Source: an uncultured Acidobacteriia bacterium
GTDB lineage: Bacteria; Acidobacteriota; Terriglobia; Bryobacterales; Bryobacteraceae
Length of the DNA: 64,000 bases
Assembly: GCA_903851195.1 (NCBI GenBank)
Contig: CAINNJ010000025.1
Coordinates: 62,001-126,000, forward strand
Reading direction: 5' to 3'
The notes under the pieces were generated by a model. It was not told where the DNA came from. It did no database searches and saw nothing but the letters and a program-made list of their open reading frames with translations. Below are positions 44,409 through 52,284 of this stretch, one piece after another (position 1 is the stretch's first letter; each line of letters begins with the position of its first letter). The position numbers and the translations under genes were made by a program.

Positions 44409-45434
44409 TCAGGGTCTGCCGGCAGGTCTCCCGCCCGCGTTGCCCGCGGGAGTTCCGGTCAGGTGCAGCGAGATCATCTCATCGCCCTCTCCCGAATCCC
44501 CGTAGCGCCGCAGCAGCACCCGGATGCCCCCCACCACCACTCCCGAGAGGACACAGAAAGCCGCCAGCACCCCGCACAGGATGAACACGTTCCAGAAGAA
44601 GTTCACCGGATTGTCCTTCGGCGTCGGAACATGTTGAGGCAGCGTCACTTCCGCCTGATACTTCACCTGCGCGAGCAGCCGTTCCGCGTCGTCCGGACCA
44701 GGCGCGTTGAGCGTCACGGCCACCAGCGGCCCCGCCCGCTTCACCAGCGCCCCGGCGATCTTCTGGAACTCCGGATACCGGTCCCGCGCCATCTCCATCG
44801 TCGGGTAGCTGAAAATTAAAAGGGTAGTTTCCTTACCTTTCGCCCCATACTTCGCGACCGCCGCCTCGGCGCTGAACCGGAACGCGGCAGTACTGGGCGA
44901 TACAGAAGGCGCGTAAAGCGCCAGACTTTCCGGACCCGTGATATACCGCTCCGAATTCGGCAGCGCGCCGGCGGGCAGGTACTTCGGCAGCGTGGGAAGC
45001 GGCGAATGCCCGTAATGCGGTACCGTCGCCACCACGTGACTCAACTCATCGGGCCGGATCTTATACCCCCGGAACACGAACAGGTAGTTGCCAGCCGCCA
45101 CATACTCGTCAGCGTCCGTCTGCACCGCCAGCCCCATCAGACCGACCGGCTTCGCATCCGCCGGACGCATCGCATCCCAGCCCGCCATCGCCCCGGTCGC
45201 GTCGGAAAACCGGTACGCGTCAATCGAGTATTTCTGGCCGCCATCGGCATAAGGCGCGCTCTCCGAGTCCTGTAAACCATACTCGGCCCAGACCTTCGCG
45301 GCAGGCACCGGCGCCGGACCCGGCTCACCCCGCTGCCAGTGCCCGATCGTCTCCGGCAGAATGGCGGAATACGCCAGCGCCGGCAAAAACAGCATAATTG
45401 TTAGCCGCATCAATCTGTGAGACGCCACCCGCAT
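44409..45434 (-). CDS. Exported membrane-anchored protein, DUF6599-like
   Basis: A 341-residue protein with an N-terminal signal (LMRLTIMLFLPALAYSA), a periplasmic domain and a C-terminal transmembrane segment (VFILCGVLAAFCVLSGVVVGG) plus a short basic tail. The opening ILPETIGHWQRGEP...AAKVWAEYGLQDSESAPYADGG and the repeated YRFSDATGAMAGWDAMRPADAKPVG segment fit the acidobacterial DUF6599 pattern as I remember it; no function is known. The longer reading frame upstream overlaps the PaiB-like gene, so I start at ATG 45434. It is the last gene of the fabZ-lpxA operon and lies 22 nt after PaiB. Confidence 0.75.
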   Translation of the reverse strand: MRVASHRLMRLTIMLFLPALAYSAILPETIGHWQRGEPGPAPVPAAKVWAEYGLQDSESAPYADGGQKYSIDAYRFSDATGAMAGWDAMRPADAKPVGLMGLAVQTDADEYVAAGNYLFVFRGYKIRPDELSHVVATVPHYGHSPLPTLPKYLPAGALPNSERYITGPESLALYAPSVSPSTAAFRFSAEAAVAKYGAKGKETTLLIFSYPTMEMARDRYPEFQKIAGALVKRAGPLVAVTLNAPGPDDAERLLAQVKYQAEVTLPQHVPTPKDNPVNFFWNVFILCGVLAAFCVLSGVVVGGIRVLLRRYGDSGEGDEMISLHLTGTPAGNAGGRPAGRP

Positions 45435-45456
45435 CGATTCTGATTCCCGCACCCCA

Positions 45457-46080
45457 TCATATCTTCCGTACCAGGCCCGCCATGGCGGATTTCCCCGACG
45501 CTTCCAGCCCCTCCGCCGCCCCGGCCCGGTTCGCCGCCGGCTGGTTCTGGCTCGTCTTCCACTTGCCCTCCAGCCGCGTGACCGCGATTTCGATCCCGAC
45601 GATTCCCCGCAGCAGCCCCTCGATGTAATCCGGCGGCGCGTCCGAGGGCTGCCAGGGAACCGCCTGCCCGGCCTCATGACGCGCCGTGAGCCGGTCCAGA
45701 AACCCGCGCAGACGCTCCGGATCGGAATAGACCGTCATCCGCCCGTGGGCGTGCACCACCGCGTAATTCCAGGTCGGCACCGCGCGCCCGTGTTCCCGCT
45801 TCGTGGGATACCAGTTCGGGCTCACATAGGCGTCCGGACCCTGGAAAATCGCCAGCGCTTCCCCTTCGAACTGCCCCTGCGGATTCGCCCGCGCCAGGTG
45901 TCCCCGCAGCGTTCCCAGCGGGGCCGACGGACCAGCCGGTTCCGGATCGTAAAGCAGCGGCACATGGTTCGCCAGCAGTCCGTCCGCCCCGTGCGTCACC
46001 AGAGCCGCCAGCGGAAATTCCGCCATCAGCTCACGCAACGCCTCCGGCCTGTCCTCACGAAATGCTGGGGGTAAGTACAC
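45457..46080 (-). CDS. PaiB-like FMN-binding negative transcriptional regulator family protein
   Basis: A 207-residue protein of the PaiB family. The start MYLPPAFREDRPEALRELM is typical, as is FQGPDAYVSPNWYPTKREHGRAVPTWNYAVVHAHG, the conserved split-barrel segment. The IVGIEIAVTRLEGKWKTSQNQP stretch near the C-terminus is also characteristic, where KxSQN is conserved. The family binds a flavin-like cofactor and was named for a regulator of sporulation and degradation genes in Bacillus. Here it sits between a TonB-like gene and a DUF6599-like gene in a lipid A operon, so its role may be enzymatic rather than regulatory. Confidence 0.9.
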   Translation of the reverse strand: MYLPPAFREDRPEALRELMAEFPLAALVTHGADGLLANHVPLLYDPEPAGPSAPLGTLRGHLARANPQGQFEGEALAIFQGPDAYVSPNWYPTKREHGRAVPTWNYAVVHAHGRMTVYSDPERLRGFLDRLTARHEAGQAVPWQPSDAPPDYIEGLLRGIVGIEIAVTRLEGKWKTSQNQPAANRAGAAEGLEASGKSAMAGLVRKI

Positions 46081-46098
46081 GTCGATCCTCCGAAACGG

Positions 46099-47184
46099 CT
46101 AGCGCGGCATGTTGTAGAGGAACGTCATCTGCAGCACGATGCGGTCCCCCTTGAACTCGGCCGGCAGCGGCGGCAGCGGGTTCGACGCGCTGATGGCCGC
46201 CACGGCGGATTGATCCAGCGCCTTGGCCCCCGATTGCCCGTTGAACACCACTTTCGTCACCAGCCCCTGCTTCACCACCGCGAACTGCAGCACCACCTGG
46301 CCCCGCTGCCCCAGCCGCGCCGCTTCGGGATACACGGCGAACCAGTTCCGCCGCACCGCCGCGATCACCTGCTGCATGTACGGCCGGAAATCCACGCCCA
46401 TCGGGTCGCTCTTCAGTTCCAGGCTCGATTTCGGCCGTCCGGCGGAAGGAGGCAGATTCAGCCCCGGCCCGCTGCCGCCTTCGTCACCGGAATCGCCGAC
46501 GCTGATGGTCCCCGGCGTCGCACCCGTATGCGACAGATTCCGGACCGCTTCCTGGATCCCGGCCGTCGGCATCTGGATCAGCCCCGTCGGCCGCCCCGGC
46601 CCCGTTCGCTGCGCCGGATTCACGTCCTGCAGCGCCAGTTTCGGCGCTTCCTGCGGCTGCGGCGGCAAGGTTCCGATCTTCGGCAACTGCGCGGTTTGCA
46701 CCGTGACGGGCGCCTCGATCTTCGGCGCTTCCATCAACACCGGCTTCGGCGGCGTCTGCGCTGCCTGCTGCGGCGGAGGCGGCGCGGGCAGCGGCATCGC
46801 CTTCACCGGCTCGGCCTGTTTGGCGACGGGAGCGGGCGCCGGAGCCTTCAGCACCGGGCGCGGCGCAATCGATTCCACCGTCAGTTCCTTGCTGATTGGC
46901 GTTTTATTCGGAGCCTTTTGCGTCAGATCGGGCGGCGTATAAAGCGGCGTCACGTGCTTTACGAAGATCCGTTCCGGCGGCAGCGGCTCATACGGCGCGC
47001 CTTTCACCGTCACCAGCACCACAATCAGCACTACATGGAAAACGGCGGACCCGACGACAGCCGCGCGCCTGCGACGCCAGTCCTCGGCGGGATTTTCCGC
47101 CAGCAGCAGATTCAGTTCAGGTTCCGTATCTTGTGAGGCGATGTCCGGCAGAGCTAAGGTTTCCATCCCGGGGCGGCTTTCCAT
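46099..47184 (-). CDS. TonB C-terminal domain protein (energy transducer)
   Basis: A 361-residue protein with a single N-terminal membrane helix (AAVVGSAVFHVVLIVVLVTV, about 41-60), a long Pro/Ala/Lys-rich periplasmic linker (80-200) and a TonB C-terminal domain (FRPYMQQVIAAVRRNWFAVYPEAARLGQRGQVVLQFAVV, then VKQGLVTKVVFNGQSG). This is the layout of TonB, which passes proton-motive energy to outer-membrane receptors. ExbB and ExbD genes are not in the window. It overlaps the upstream Gfo/Idh/MocA gene by 13-31 nt depending on its start (47184 or 47166). Its placement inside the lipid A operon may tie receptor energisation to outer-membrane synthesis. Confidence 0.85.
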   Translation of the reverse strand: MESRPGMETLALPDIASQDTEPELNLLLAENPAEDWRRRRAAVVGSAVFHVVLIVVLVTVKGAPYEPLPPERIFVKHVTPLYTPPDLTQKAPNKTPISKELTVESIAPRPVLKAPAPAPVAKQAEPVKAMPLPAPPPPQQAAQTPPKPVLMEAPKIEAPVTVQTAQLPKIGTLPPQPQEAPKLALQDVNPAQRTGPGRPTGLIQMPTAGIQEAVRNLSHTGATPGTISVGDSGDEGGSGPGLNLPPSAGRPKSSLELKSDPMGVDFRPYMQQVIAAVRRNWFAVYPEAARLGQRGQVVLQFAVVKQGLVTKVVFNGQSGAKALDQSAVAAISASNPLPPLPAEFKGDRIVLQMTFLYNMPR

Positions 47185-48125
47185 TCGGATGCGAGTGTTT
47201 TCGCCACCACGCCCGCGTGCTCCCCGATCTTATCAATCACCGCGAGCGCGATCTCCAGAGTTCGACGCGCCGCCGCGCCATTCAGTTTCGGCTGCCTGCG
47301 GCTCTCCACGGCATCCAGAAAGGCGTCGAACTGCAGCTTCAGCGGCTCGCCCGGCTCCACGGGAAGCTGTTCGAACGCGACCCCGTCCGCCCCGCCCACC
47401 GTAAACACCGCGGCCGACTGCTTCGCATAATCCACCGAAATATACTGCTGCGGCTGGAAAAGACGGAGTTTTCGGACTTTATCCGTGGAAACGCGGCTCG
47501 CCGTCAGATTCGCGATGCAGCCGTCTTCGAACTCCAGCCGCACGTTCGCGATATCCACCTTCGGCGACAGCACGGAAATCCCCGCCGCGCGGATTTCCTT
47601 CAGTTCCGACCGCGCAAACCCGAGCACGATATCCAGGTCGTGAATCATCAGGTCGAGCACCACGTCCACATCCAGACTGCGCAGCGTGAACATACTCATC
47701 CGGTGCACTTCAAAGAACAGCGGCAGCGTCACCAGCTTCTCCAGCGCGATCACCGCCGGATTGAACCGTTCCAGATGCCCCACCTGCACCAGGCGCCCCT
47801 GCCGCTCCGCGGTCCGCACCAGTCGATCGGCCTCTTCCAGACTCGAAGCGATGGGTTTCTCGATCAGCACATCGATCCCCGCTTCGAGCAGCGAGCAACC
47901 CACCTCCGCATGCGCCACCGTAGGCACCGCGATGATGGCCGCGTCCACCTGGCCGATCAGTTCGCGATAGTCCGTCAGCACCTGCGCGCCATGCGCGAAC
48001 TCCCGCGCGCGCGCCTCATTCGTATCGACGACGAACTTCAGTTCCGCCCGCGCGCTTTCCGACACTACCCGCGCGTGATTCTTCCCGAACGCGCCGGCAC
48101 CCACCACAGCTACCCGCTTTTTCAC
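47154..48125 (-). CDS. Gfo/Idh/MocA oxidoreductase of the lipid A operon (GnnA-like candidate)
   Basis: A 323-residue cytoplasmic oxidoreductase. The Rossmann loop VAVVGAGAFGKNHARV and I-EKP (VLIEKPIASS) are intact, and GHLERFNPAV is a segment I associate with members found in lipopolysaccharide loci. In Acidithiobacillus and Leptospira, GnnA, a member of this family, oxidises UDP-GlcNAc at C3, and the aminotransferase GnnB then makes UDP-GlcNAc3N for amide-linked lipid A. No GnnB-like gene is next to it here. It overlaps lpxI by 4 nt. GnnA function is a reasonable hypothesis, not shown. Confidence 0.85.
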   Translation of the reverse strand: MKKRVAVVGAGAFGKNHARVVSESARAELKFVVDTNEARAREFAHGAQVLTDYRELIGQVDAAIIAVPTVAHAEVGCSLLEAGIDVLIEKPIASSLEEADRLVRTAERQGRLVQVGHLERFNPAVIALEKLVTLPLFFEVHRMSMFTLRSLDVDVVLDLMIHDLDIVLGFARSELKEIRAAGISVLSPKVDIANVRLEFEDGCIANLTASRVSTDKVRKLRLFQPQQYISVDYAKQSAAVFTVGGADGVAFEQLPVEPGEPLKLQFDAFLDAVESRRQPKLNGAAARRTLEIALAVIDKIGEHAGVVAKTLASEWKAAPGWKP

Positions 48126-48934
48126 CCCAGCGCCTCCATCCCCGTAATCGCCAGCCGCGCGGCGTTGGCCTTTTCCACCAGTTCCTCGCGATCGAGCAGC
48201 AACGTCCGCCCGGCGTCCACCGCCAGCGCCGTCGTTCCCGTTTCCACCATCACATCCACAGTCCCCGGCCCGATCACCGGCACATCGAACAACAAATGCC
48301 GACGCCGCGACGACGCTTTCACCAGCGCGAGCCGTTTGCCTTCCACCAGACTCGCCGCGCGCCGCAGCATCGCGTCCGTGCCTTCCATCGCTTCGAGCGC
48401 GACACAGGCCTTATCGGCAATGGCCACGCTCTGCCCCAGATCCAGACTGGCCAGCGCATGCGCGATCTTCCGGCCATACTCGATATCGCGCATTTCTTCG
48501 GCATCCGGCTTCCGCTTCGTCACCGCGCCCAGCGGCGCCAGCAGCGGCTTCAGCAGCAGCGTGGAATCCACCAGTTCAATGCCTTCGTCGAGCAGCACTT
48601 TCTGCACCGCGCCGATCAGCGACTCGGTATTTTTCGAGCCCAGCGTCAGCAGCACCTTCGCCAGCCGCCAGTCGGGCCGGATGGACGAAAAAATCTTCGC
48701 GTGCTTCACCTGCCCGGCCATCATGATCCGCGTCACGCCCTCGGTATGGCACAGTTCGATCAGCTTACTCAACTCGCCCAGCGAGATCCAGTGGCAGCGC
48801 GCGGCAGCCTTCTCCACCGCGGCGGACGCTTCCTCCCGGATGGCGAATGCAATCGCCTCGTCGCCCTGCTTGCGCGCGGTTTCGAGCGCCAGCACGGGGA
48901 AACGGCCATTGCCGGCGATAATGCCGTACTTCAT
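48122..48934 (-). CDS. lpxI: UDP-2,3-diacylglucosamine pyrophosphatase LpxI
   Basis: A 270-residue cytoplasmic enzyme that cleaves UDP-2,3-diacylglucosamine to lipid X and UMP, replacing LpxH in many non-enteric bacteria. The ATG at 48934 overlaps the lpxA stop by 4 nt and gives MKYGIIAGNGRFPVLALETAR, the typical LpxI start. ITRIMMAGQVKHAKIFSS-type and DEGIELVDSTLLLKPLLAP segments, plus SVAIADKACVALEAMEGTDAMLRRA, match the family throughout. An upstream in-frame ATG would lie inside lpxA. It is third in the fabZ-lpxA-lpxI operon. Confidence 0.93.
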   Translation of the reverse strand: MKYGIIAGNGRFPVLALETARKQGDEAIAFAIREEASAAVEKAAARCHWISLGELSKLIELCHTEGVTRIMMAGQVKHAKIFSSIRPDWRLAKVLLTLGSKNTESLIGAVQKVLLDEGIELVDSTLLLKPLLAPLGAVTKRKPDAEEMRDIEYGRKIAHALASLDLGQSVAIADKACVALEAMEGTDAMLRRAASLVEGKRLALVKASSRRRHLLFDVPVIGPGTVDVMVETGTTALAVDAGRTLLLDREELVEKANAARLAITGMEALG

Positions 48935-49710
48935 CCTTTTATAACGCCGCGCTCCGAACTCTCGATGAATCCGAGCAACTCGTCCAGTTCCGCGCACGGC
49001 GGCACCTCGGCGCGAATGCGCTCCAGCGCCTGCGTGGTATTCAGTCCCGCGCGCGTCAGCAACCGCAGCGCCGTCTGCAGCGATTCGATCACCGGCTTCT
49101 CAAAACCCCGCCGCGTCAGACCGATGGAGTTCGCGCCGAACACCTGCACCTCCGGCTGGTAACTGGTCAGCGAGTACGGCATCACGTCCTGCTTAATCAC
49201 ACTGTAAGGACCCACGAACGCATGACGCCCGATGCGGCAGAACTGGTGCACGCCCGCGAACGGACTGATATCCGCCCAGTCCTGCACCGTCACATGCCCC
49301 GCCAGGCCCACGCTGTTACCCAGAATCACGTGATTGCCGATATGACAGTCGTGCGCCACATGCGCGTAAGTCATCAGCAGGCAATCGTCGCCGATGGTCG
49401 TCTCGAGGCCGCCGCCCGCCGTCCCGCGATGGATCGTCACGAACTCCCGGATCCGGTTGCGGTTGCCGATCCGCGTGAACGCGCGCTCCCCCTTGTATTT
49501 CAGATCCTGCGACGCCACGCCTACCGTCGAATAGGGGAAGAACACATTGTCCTCGCCAATCTCCGTCGGCCCTTCTATATAAAGGTTGGCCATCAGCCGG
49601 GTTCGCGCGCCGATCCGCACTTCGGGGCCGATGACGCAGAACGGGCCGATCTCCGCGGTGACGTCCACCTGCGCGGCCGGATCGATAATCGCTGTCGGAT
49701 GTGCCGGCAT
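48931..49710 (-). CDS. lpxA: UDP-N-acetylglucosamine O-acyltransferase LpxA
   Basis: A 259-residue left-handed beta-helix acyltransferase catalysing the first step of lipid A synthesis with 3-hydroxyacyl-ACP. Hexapeptide repeats run from residue 5 to about 185. The conserved AHVAHDCHIGNH segment places H117 and H120, matching E. coli H122 and the catalytic H125. HQFCRIGRHAF (from H155) follows. The residue matching the E. coli acyl-chain ruler G173 is P168, so chain preference may differ. The start overlaps the fabZ stop by 1 nt (TAATG) and the end overlaps lpxI by 4 nt. Confidence 0.95.
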   Translation of the reverse strand: MPAHPTAIIDPAAQVDVTAEIGPFCVIGPEVRIGARTRLMANLYIEGPTEIGEDNVFFPYSTVGVASQDLKYKGERAFTRIGNRNRIREFVTIHRGTAGGGLETTIGDDCLLMTYAHVAHDCHIGNHVILGNSVGLAGHVTVQDWADISPFAGVHQFCRIGRHAFVGPYSVIKQDVMPYSLTSYQPEVQVFGANSIGLTRRGFEKPVIESLQTALRLLTRAGLNTTQALERIRAEVPPCAELDELLGFIESSERGVIKG

Positions 49711-50192
49711 TACTCTGCCGGTGCGTCCTCAGTGGTCTTCTGGACCTTGTCTTCCAGCTTGCACATTACTTCCGCCTCGGCCACCAGCACCCCATCCACC
49801 AGCGCCCGGCCGGACATCTTCGCCACCGAACCCTTACGCCGGATCAGCTTCATCTCCAGCCGCAACTGATCGCCGGGCACCACCGGCCGGCGGAAACGCG
49901 CGCCGTCCACCGACACCAGCAGCACCAGTTTCTGATCGCGATCCGGAATGCTGCGAAGCACCAGAATGCCGGCCGTCTGCGCCATCGCTTCCACGATCAG
50001 CACGCCCGGCATCACCGGAAAATCCGGAAAATGACCCATGAAGAACGGCTCGTTCGCCGTCACATTTTTGATTCCGACAATGCTCTCCGCATCCATTTCG
50101 ACAATCCTGTCAACCAGCAGAAACGGATACCGGTGCGGCAGGATCTGCCGGATTTCATTCACGTCGAGGATGGGCTTTGCGGGACTTGGCAT
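49710..50192 (-). CDS. fabZ: 3-hydroxyacyl-ACP dehydratase FabZ
   Basis: A 160-residue cytoplasmic hot-dog-fold dehydratase of type II fatty-acid synthesis that also balances the 3-hydroxyacyl-ACP pool used by LpxA. ILPHRYPFLLVDRIVEMD opens the fold, and the catalytic His54 (GHFPDFPVMPG) and Glu68 (VLIVEAMAQ) are present. It is the first gene of the minus-strand lipid A operon. A -10 TATACT on the minus strand (plus-strand 50203-50208) leaves only a few nt before the ATG, and there is no Shine-Dalgarno, so the mRNA may be leaderless. Confidence 0.96.
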   Translation of the reverse strand: MPSPAKPILDVNEIRQILPHRYPFLLVDRIVEMDAESIVGIKNVTANEPFFMGHFPDFPVMPGVLIVEAMAQTAGILVLRSIPDRDQKLVLLVSVDGARFRRPVVPGDQLRLEMKLIRRKGSVAKMSGRALVDGVLVAEAEVMCKLEDKVQKTTEDAPAE

Positions 50193-50260
50193 GGAAATTG
50201 TCAGTATAGCGGCCTGGGCTGTATCGGTAGGCCGTTTCTGAATAAGCTATCCTCCGAAGC

Positions 50261-50932
50261 ATGTCCCAACCAAAGCAAGTGGCCTTGTCCTGGAGCAGCG
50301 GCAAGGACAGCGCCTGGGCGCTGCACTTACTGCGGCAATCCGCGGACGTGGAAGTCGTCGCCCTGATCACCAGCTTCAATGAGGCCGCCGGACGGGTCGC
50401 CATGCATGCGGTTCGCCGGGAACTGGTCGAGCGACAGGCTGCCGCCGCGGGGTTGCCGCTCTGGCAGGTGGAACTGCCGTGGCCCTGCACCAACGAGGAT
50501 TACGAAGCGCGCATGGCGGATGTCTTCCGGCGCGCGCTCGCGGAGAAGATCGACGCGGTCGCCTTCGGGGATCTCTTCCTCGAAGACATCCGCGCTTACC
50601 GCGAGAAGCAACTGGCGGGCACCGGCCTCGAACCGATCTTCCCGGTGTGGCGGATTCCGACCGCCGAACTGGCGCGCAACATGATTTCCGCCGGTCTGAA
50701 AGCAAAGCTGACCTGCGTCGATCCCTCGCAACTCGACCGCGATTTCGCCGGCAGGGAATTCGATGCCGCCCTGCTGCGCGATCTGCCCGCGTCCGCCGAC
50801 CCCTGCGGCGAGAATGGCGAATTCCACACTTTCGTCCACGACGCCCCGGTCTTTGCAACGCCCATCGCGGTGAAGAGCGGAGAGATCGTCGAACGCGGCG
50901 GTTTTGTCTTCGCGGACGTCCTGCCCGCCTGA
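50261..50932 (+). CDS. Dph6-related ATP-binding (adenine nucleotide alpha hydrolase) protein
   Basis: A 223-residue cytoplasmic protein of the N-type ATP pyrophosphatase superfamily, related to diphthine-ammonia ligase. The phosphate loop is S12-S-G-K-D-S17 (ALSWSSGKDSAWAL). The middle region AFGDLFLEDIRAYREKQLAG and the late CGENGEFHTFVHDAP (with GENGEFHT) are hallmarks of the family. Since bacteria lack diphthamide, the bacterial substrate is not known. It is divergent from the fabZ operon with a 68-nt gap and stands upstream of a toxin-antitoxin pair. Confidence 0.88.
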   Translation: MSQPKQVALSWSSGKDSAWALHLLRQSADVEVVALITSFNEAAGRVAMHAVRRELVERQAAAAGLPLWQVELPWPCTNEDYEARMADVFRRALAEKIDAVAFGDLFLEDIRAYREKQLAGTGLEPIFPVWRIPTAELARNMISAGLKAKLTCVDPSQLDRDFAGREFDAALLRDLPASADPCGENGEFHTFVHDAPVFATPIAVKSGEIVERGGFVFADVLPA

Positions 50933-50997
50933 GCGTTCAACAAAGCACCCCTCGAATCCGCCGCACGGTCATTCTTGTAATGTAAGCGAGGCGTAAT

Positions 50998-51263
50998 ATG
51001 GCGGTTCTGGATTGGTCGCAATGTCCGGCAGTGGAAAGCAACCCTGACAAGCTCGGGGCGCGTGGGTGCTGCGCGGTACGCGCATGCCGGTGGCCTCTGT
51101 TTTTGAAAATATGGAAGACGGGCTGTCGATCGCCGAAGTCATGGAACAGTTCGACCTGACGAGCGAAGAAATCAAATCCGTGCTGGAATTCGCCGCTCGT
51201 AGTCTCGATGCGCCGGTGCCCGTTCCAGCTTCTCGTCCGGCGGCGGATGCGCGTTCTTTTTGA
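50998..51263 (+). pseudogene. Frameshifted DUF433 antitoxin-like gene
   Basis: The first 19 codons from ATG 50998 read MAVLDWSQCPAVESNPDKL, the usual DUF433 start, with GAGGCG just upstream. The downstream part, VLRGTRMPVASVFENMEDG onward to SEEIKSVLEFAARS, is the family core but in another frame. The frames join near 51055-51062 (GGGGCGCGTGG), where two extra bases, or one missing base, break the gene. Whole, it would be a DNA-binding antitoxin of about 87 residues for the adjacent DUF5615 gene, which it overlaps by 17 nt. It could be a real mutation, a sequencing error or, less likely, a programmed shift. Confidence 0.8.
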
Positions 51264-51588
51264 CCACTGCACGCCCTATGGCATAGCTCGCTTTCTCGTC
51301 GGCCATGAAGTAGCGGCGGCACGAAAATTGGGCTGGGCGGAGTTCACGAACGGCAAGCTTCTGAACGCGGCCGGGGAAGCCGGGTTCGATGTGATGGTGA
51401 CGGTAGACCAAAACATCCGTTATCGACAAAATCTTCAGGGCCGGAAGATTGCATTGGTGGTCTTGAAACGGGGACGCTGGGCGCTCGTGCGACCAGTGAT
51501 GGCAACGGTGGTTGCCGCTGTTAACGAAGCAAAGGCCGGAAGCTCTATCGAAGTGCCGATTCCCGAGATAGAAACCGGCCGCGTGTGA
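51247..51588 (+). CDS. DUF5615 family PIN-like toxin
   Basis: A 113-residue protein with the DUF5615 (Mut7-C/PIN-like) pattern: MRVLFDHCTPYGIARFLVGHEV, with the early acidic residue D6, then AGFDVMVTVDQNIRYRQNL, carrying the central D, and KIALVVLKRGRWALVRP. Such proteins are predicted ribonuclease toxins partnered with DUF433 antitoxins. The ATG at 51247 gives the family start and overlaps the frameshifted antitoxin gene by 17 nt. The toxin frame itself is intact. Whether it is expressed or harmful without its antitoxin is unknown. Confidence 0.85.
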   Translation: MRVLFDHCTPYGIARFLVGHEVAAARKLGWAEFTNGKLLNAAGEAGFDVMVTVDQNIRYRQNLQGRKIALVVLKRGRWALVRPVMATVVAAVNEAKAGSSIEVPIPEIETGRV

Positions 51589-51624
51589 GCTTTTTATCCA
51601 GCGTGGCGGCCGGTTCTCCGGCAA

Positions 51625-52284
51625 TCAGCCAGCGGCCTCGATCGCACTGACCGACACCGGCAGCACCGGCTCAAAGACCGCCGAGCCATCCTCCGCGATG
51701 CGGATTTCCCCGGACCCGATGTCGTACACCCACCCCGAAATCGTCAGTTCCCCCCGCGCCATCGCGCCCGCCACGGATGGATGCGTTTTCAGATGCGCCA
51801 GCTGCATCAAAACGTTCTTCTCCGTCAGCACCGAAAGCAGATTCCCACCCGCTTCCGCCCGCAGACTTTCCGCCACCTGCAGCGCCGCCTGCCCGTGGTT
51901 GAGCCATCTCTTCACGGTCGGCATCGCCGTGAGAGATTCCGGCTGGAGCAGCGCTTTCATGGCGCCGCAGTCGGAGTGCCCGCACACCACAACATGCCGC
52001 ACCTGCAGCGCGCTGACCGCACACTCGATCACCGCGCTCACGCCGCCCGGCACCTCTCCGTAAGCGGGCACCATGTTGCCCACGTTGCGCGCGATAAAAA
52101 CATCGCCGGGACCCGATGCCGTGATGGTTTCCACGTCCACGCGCGAATCCGCACACGCCACAATCAGCGTGTGCGGACGTTGCGGCTCACTCGCCGCTCT
52201 TCGGTAGGCCTCGGCATTTTCTTCGTGGACTTCCGTCCGAAAACGCCGGACGCCTTCCTTCAGTTGTTCCAGAACTTCCTTCAT
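51625..52284 (-). CDS. Beta-class carbonic anhydrase
   Basis: A 219-residue enzyme that interconverts CO2 and bicarbonate. The zinc ligands fit C44 in C-A-D46-S-R48 and H103-S-D-C106-G; the D46-R48 dyad is present. The GDVFIARNVGNMVPAYGEVPGG and SALQVRHVVVCGHSDCGAMKA segments are typical of type II beta enzymes. No signal peptide is seen, so it is cytoplasmic. Its start overlaps the stop of the TIGR03118 gene by 4 nt (ATGA), implying coupled translation with an exported PEP-CTERM protein. Confidence 0.95.
   Translation of the reverse strand: MKEVLEQLKEGVRRFRTEVHEENAEAYRRAASEPQRPHTLIVACADSRVDVETITASGPGDVFIARNVGNMVPAYGEVPGGVSAVIECAVSALQVRHVVVCGHSDCGAMKALLQPESLTAMPTVKRWLNHGQAALQVAESLRAEAGGNLLSVLTEKNVLMQLAHLKTHPSVAGAMARGELTISGWVYDIGSGEIRIAEDGSAVFEPVLPVSVSAIEAAG

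Noticed and set aside
44222-44584. A 120-codon plus-strand frame over the candidate RNA region
   Set aside because: Its second half is opposite the DUF6599-like gene, and composition shifts abruptly there. There is no ribosome-binding site or domain.
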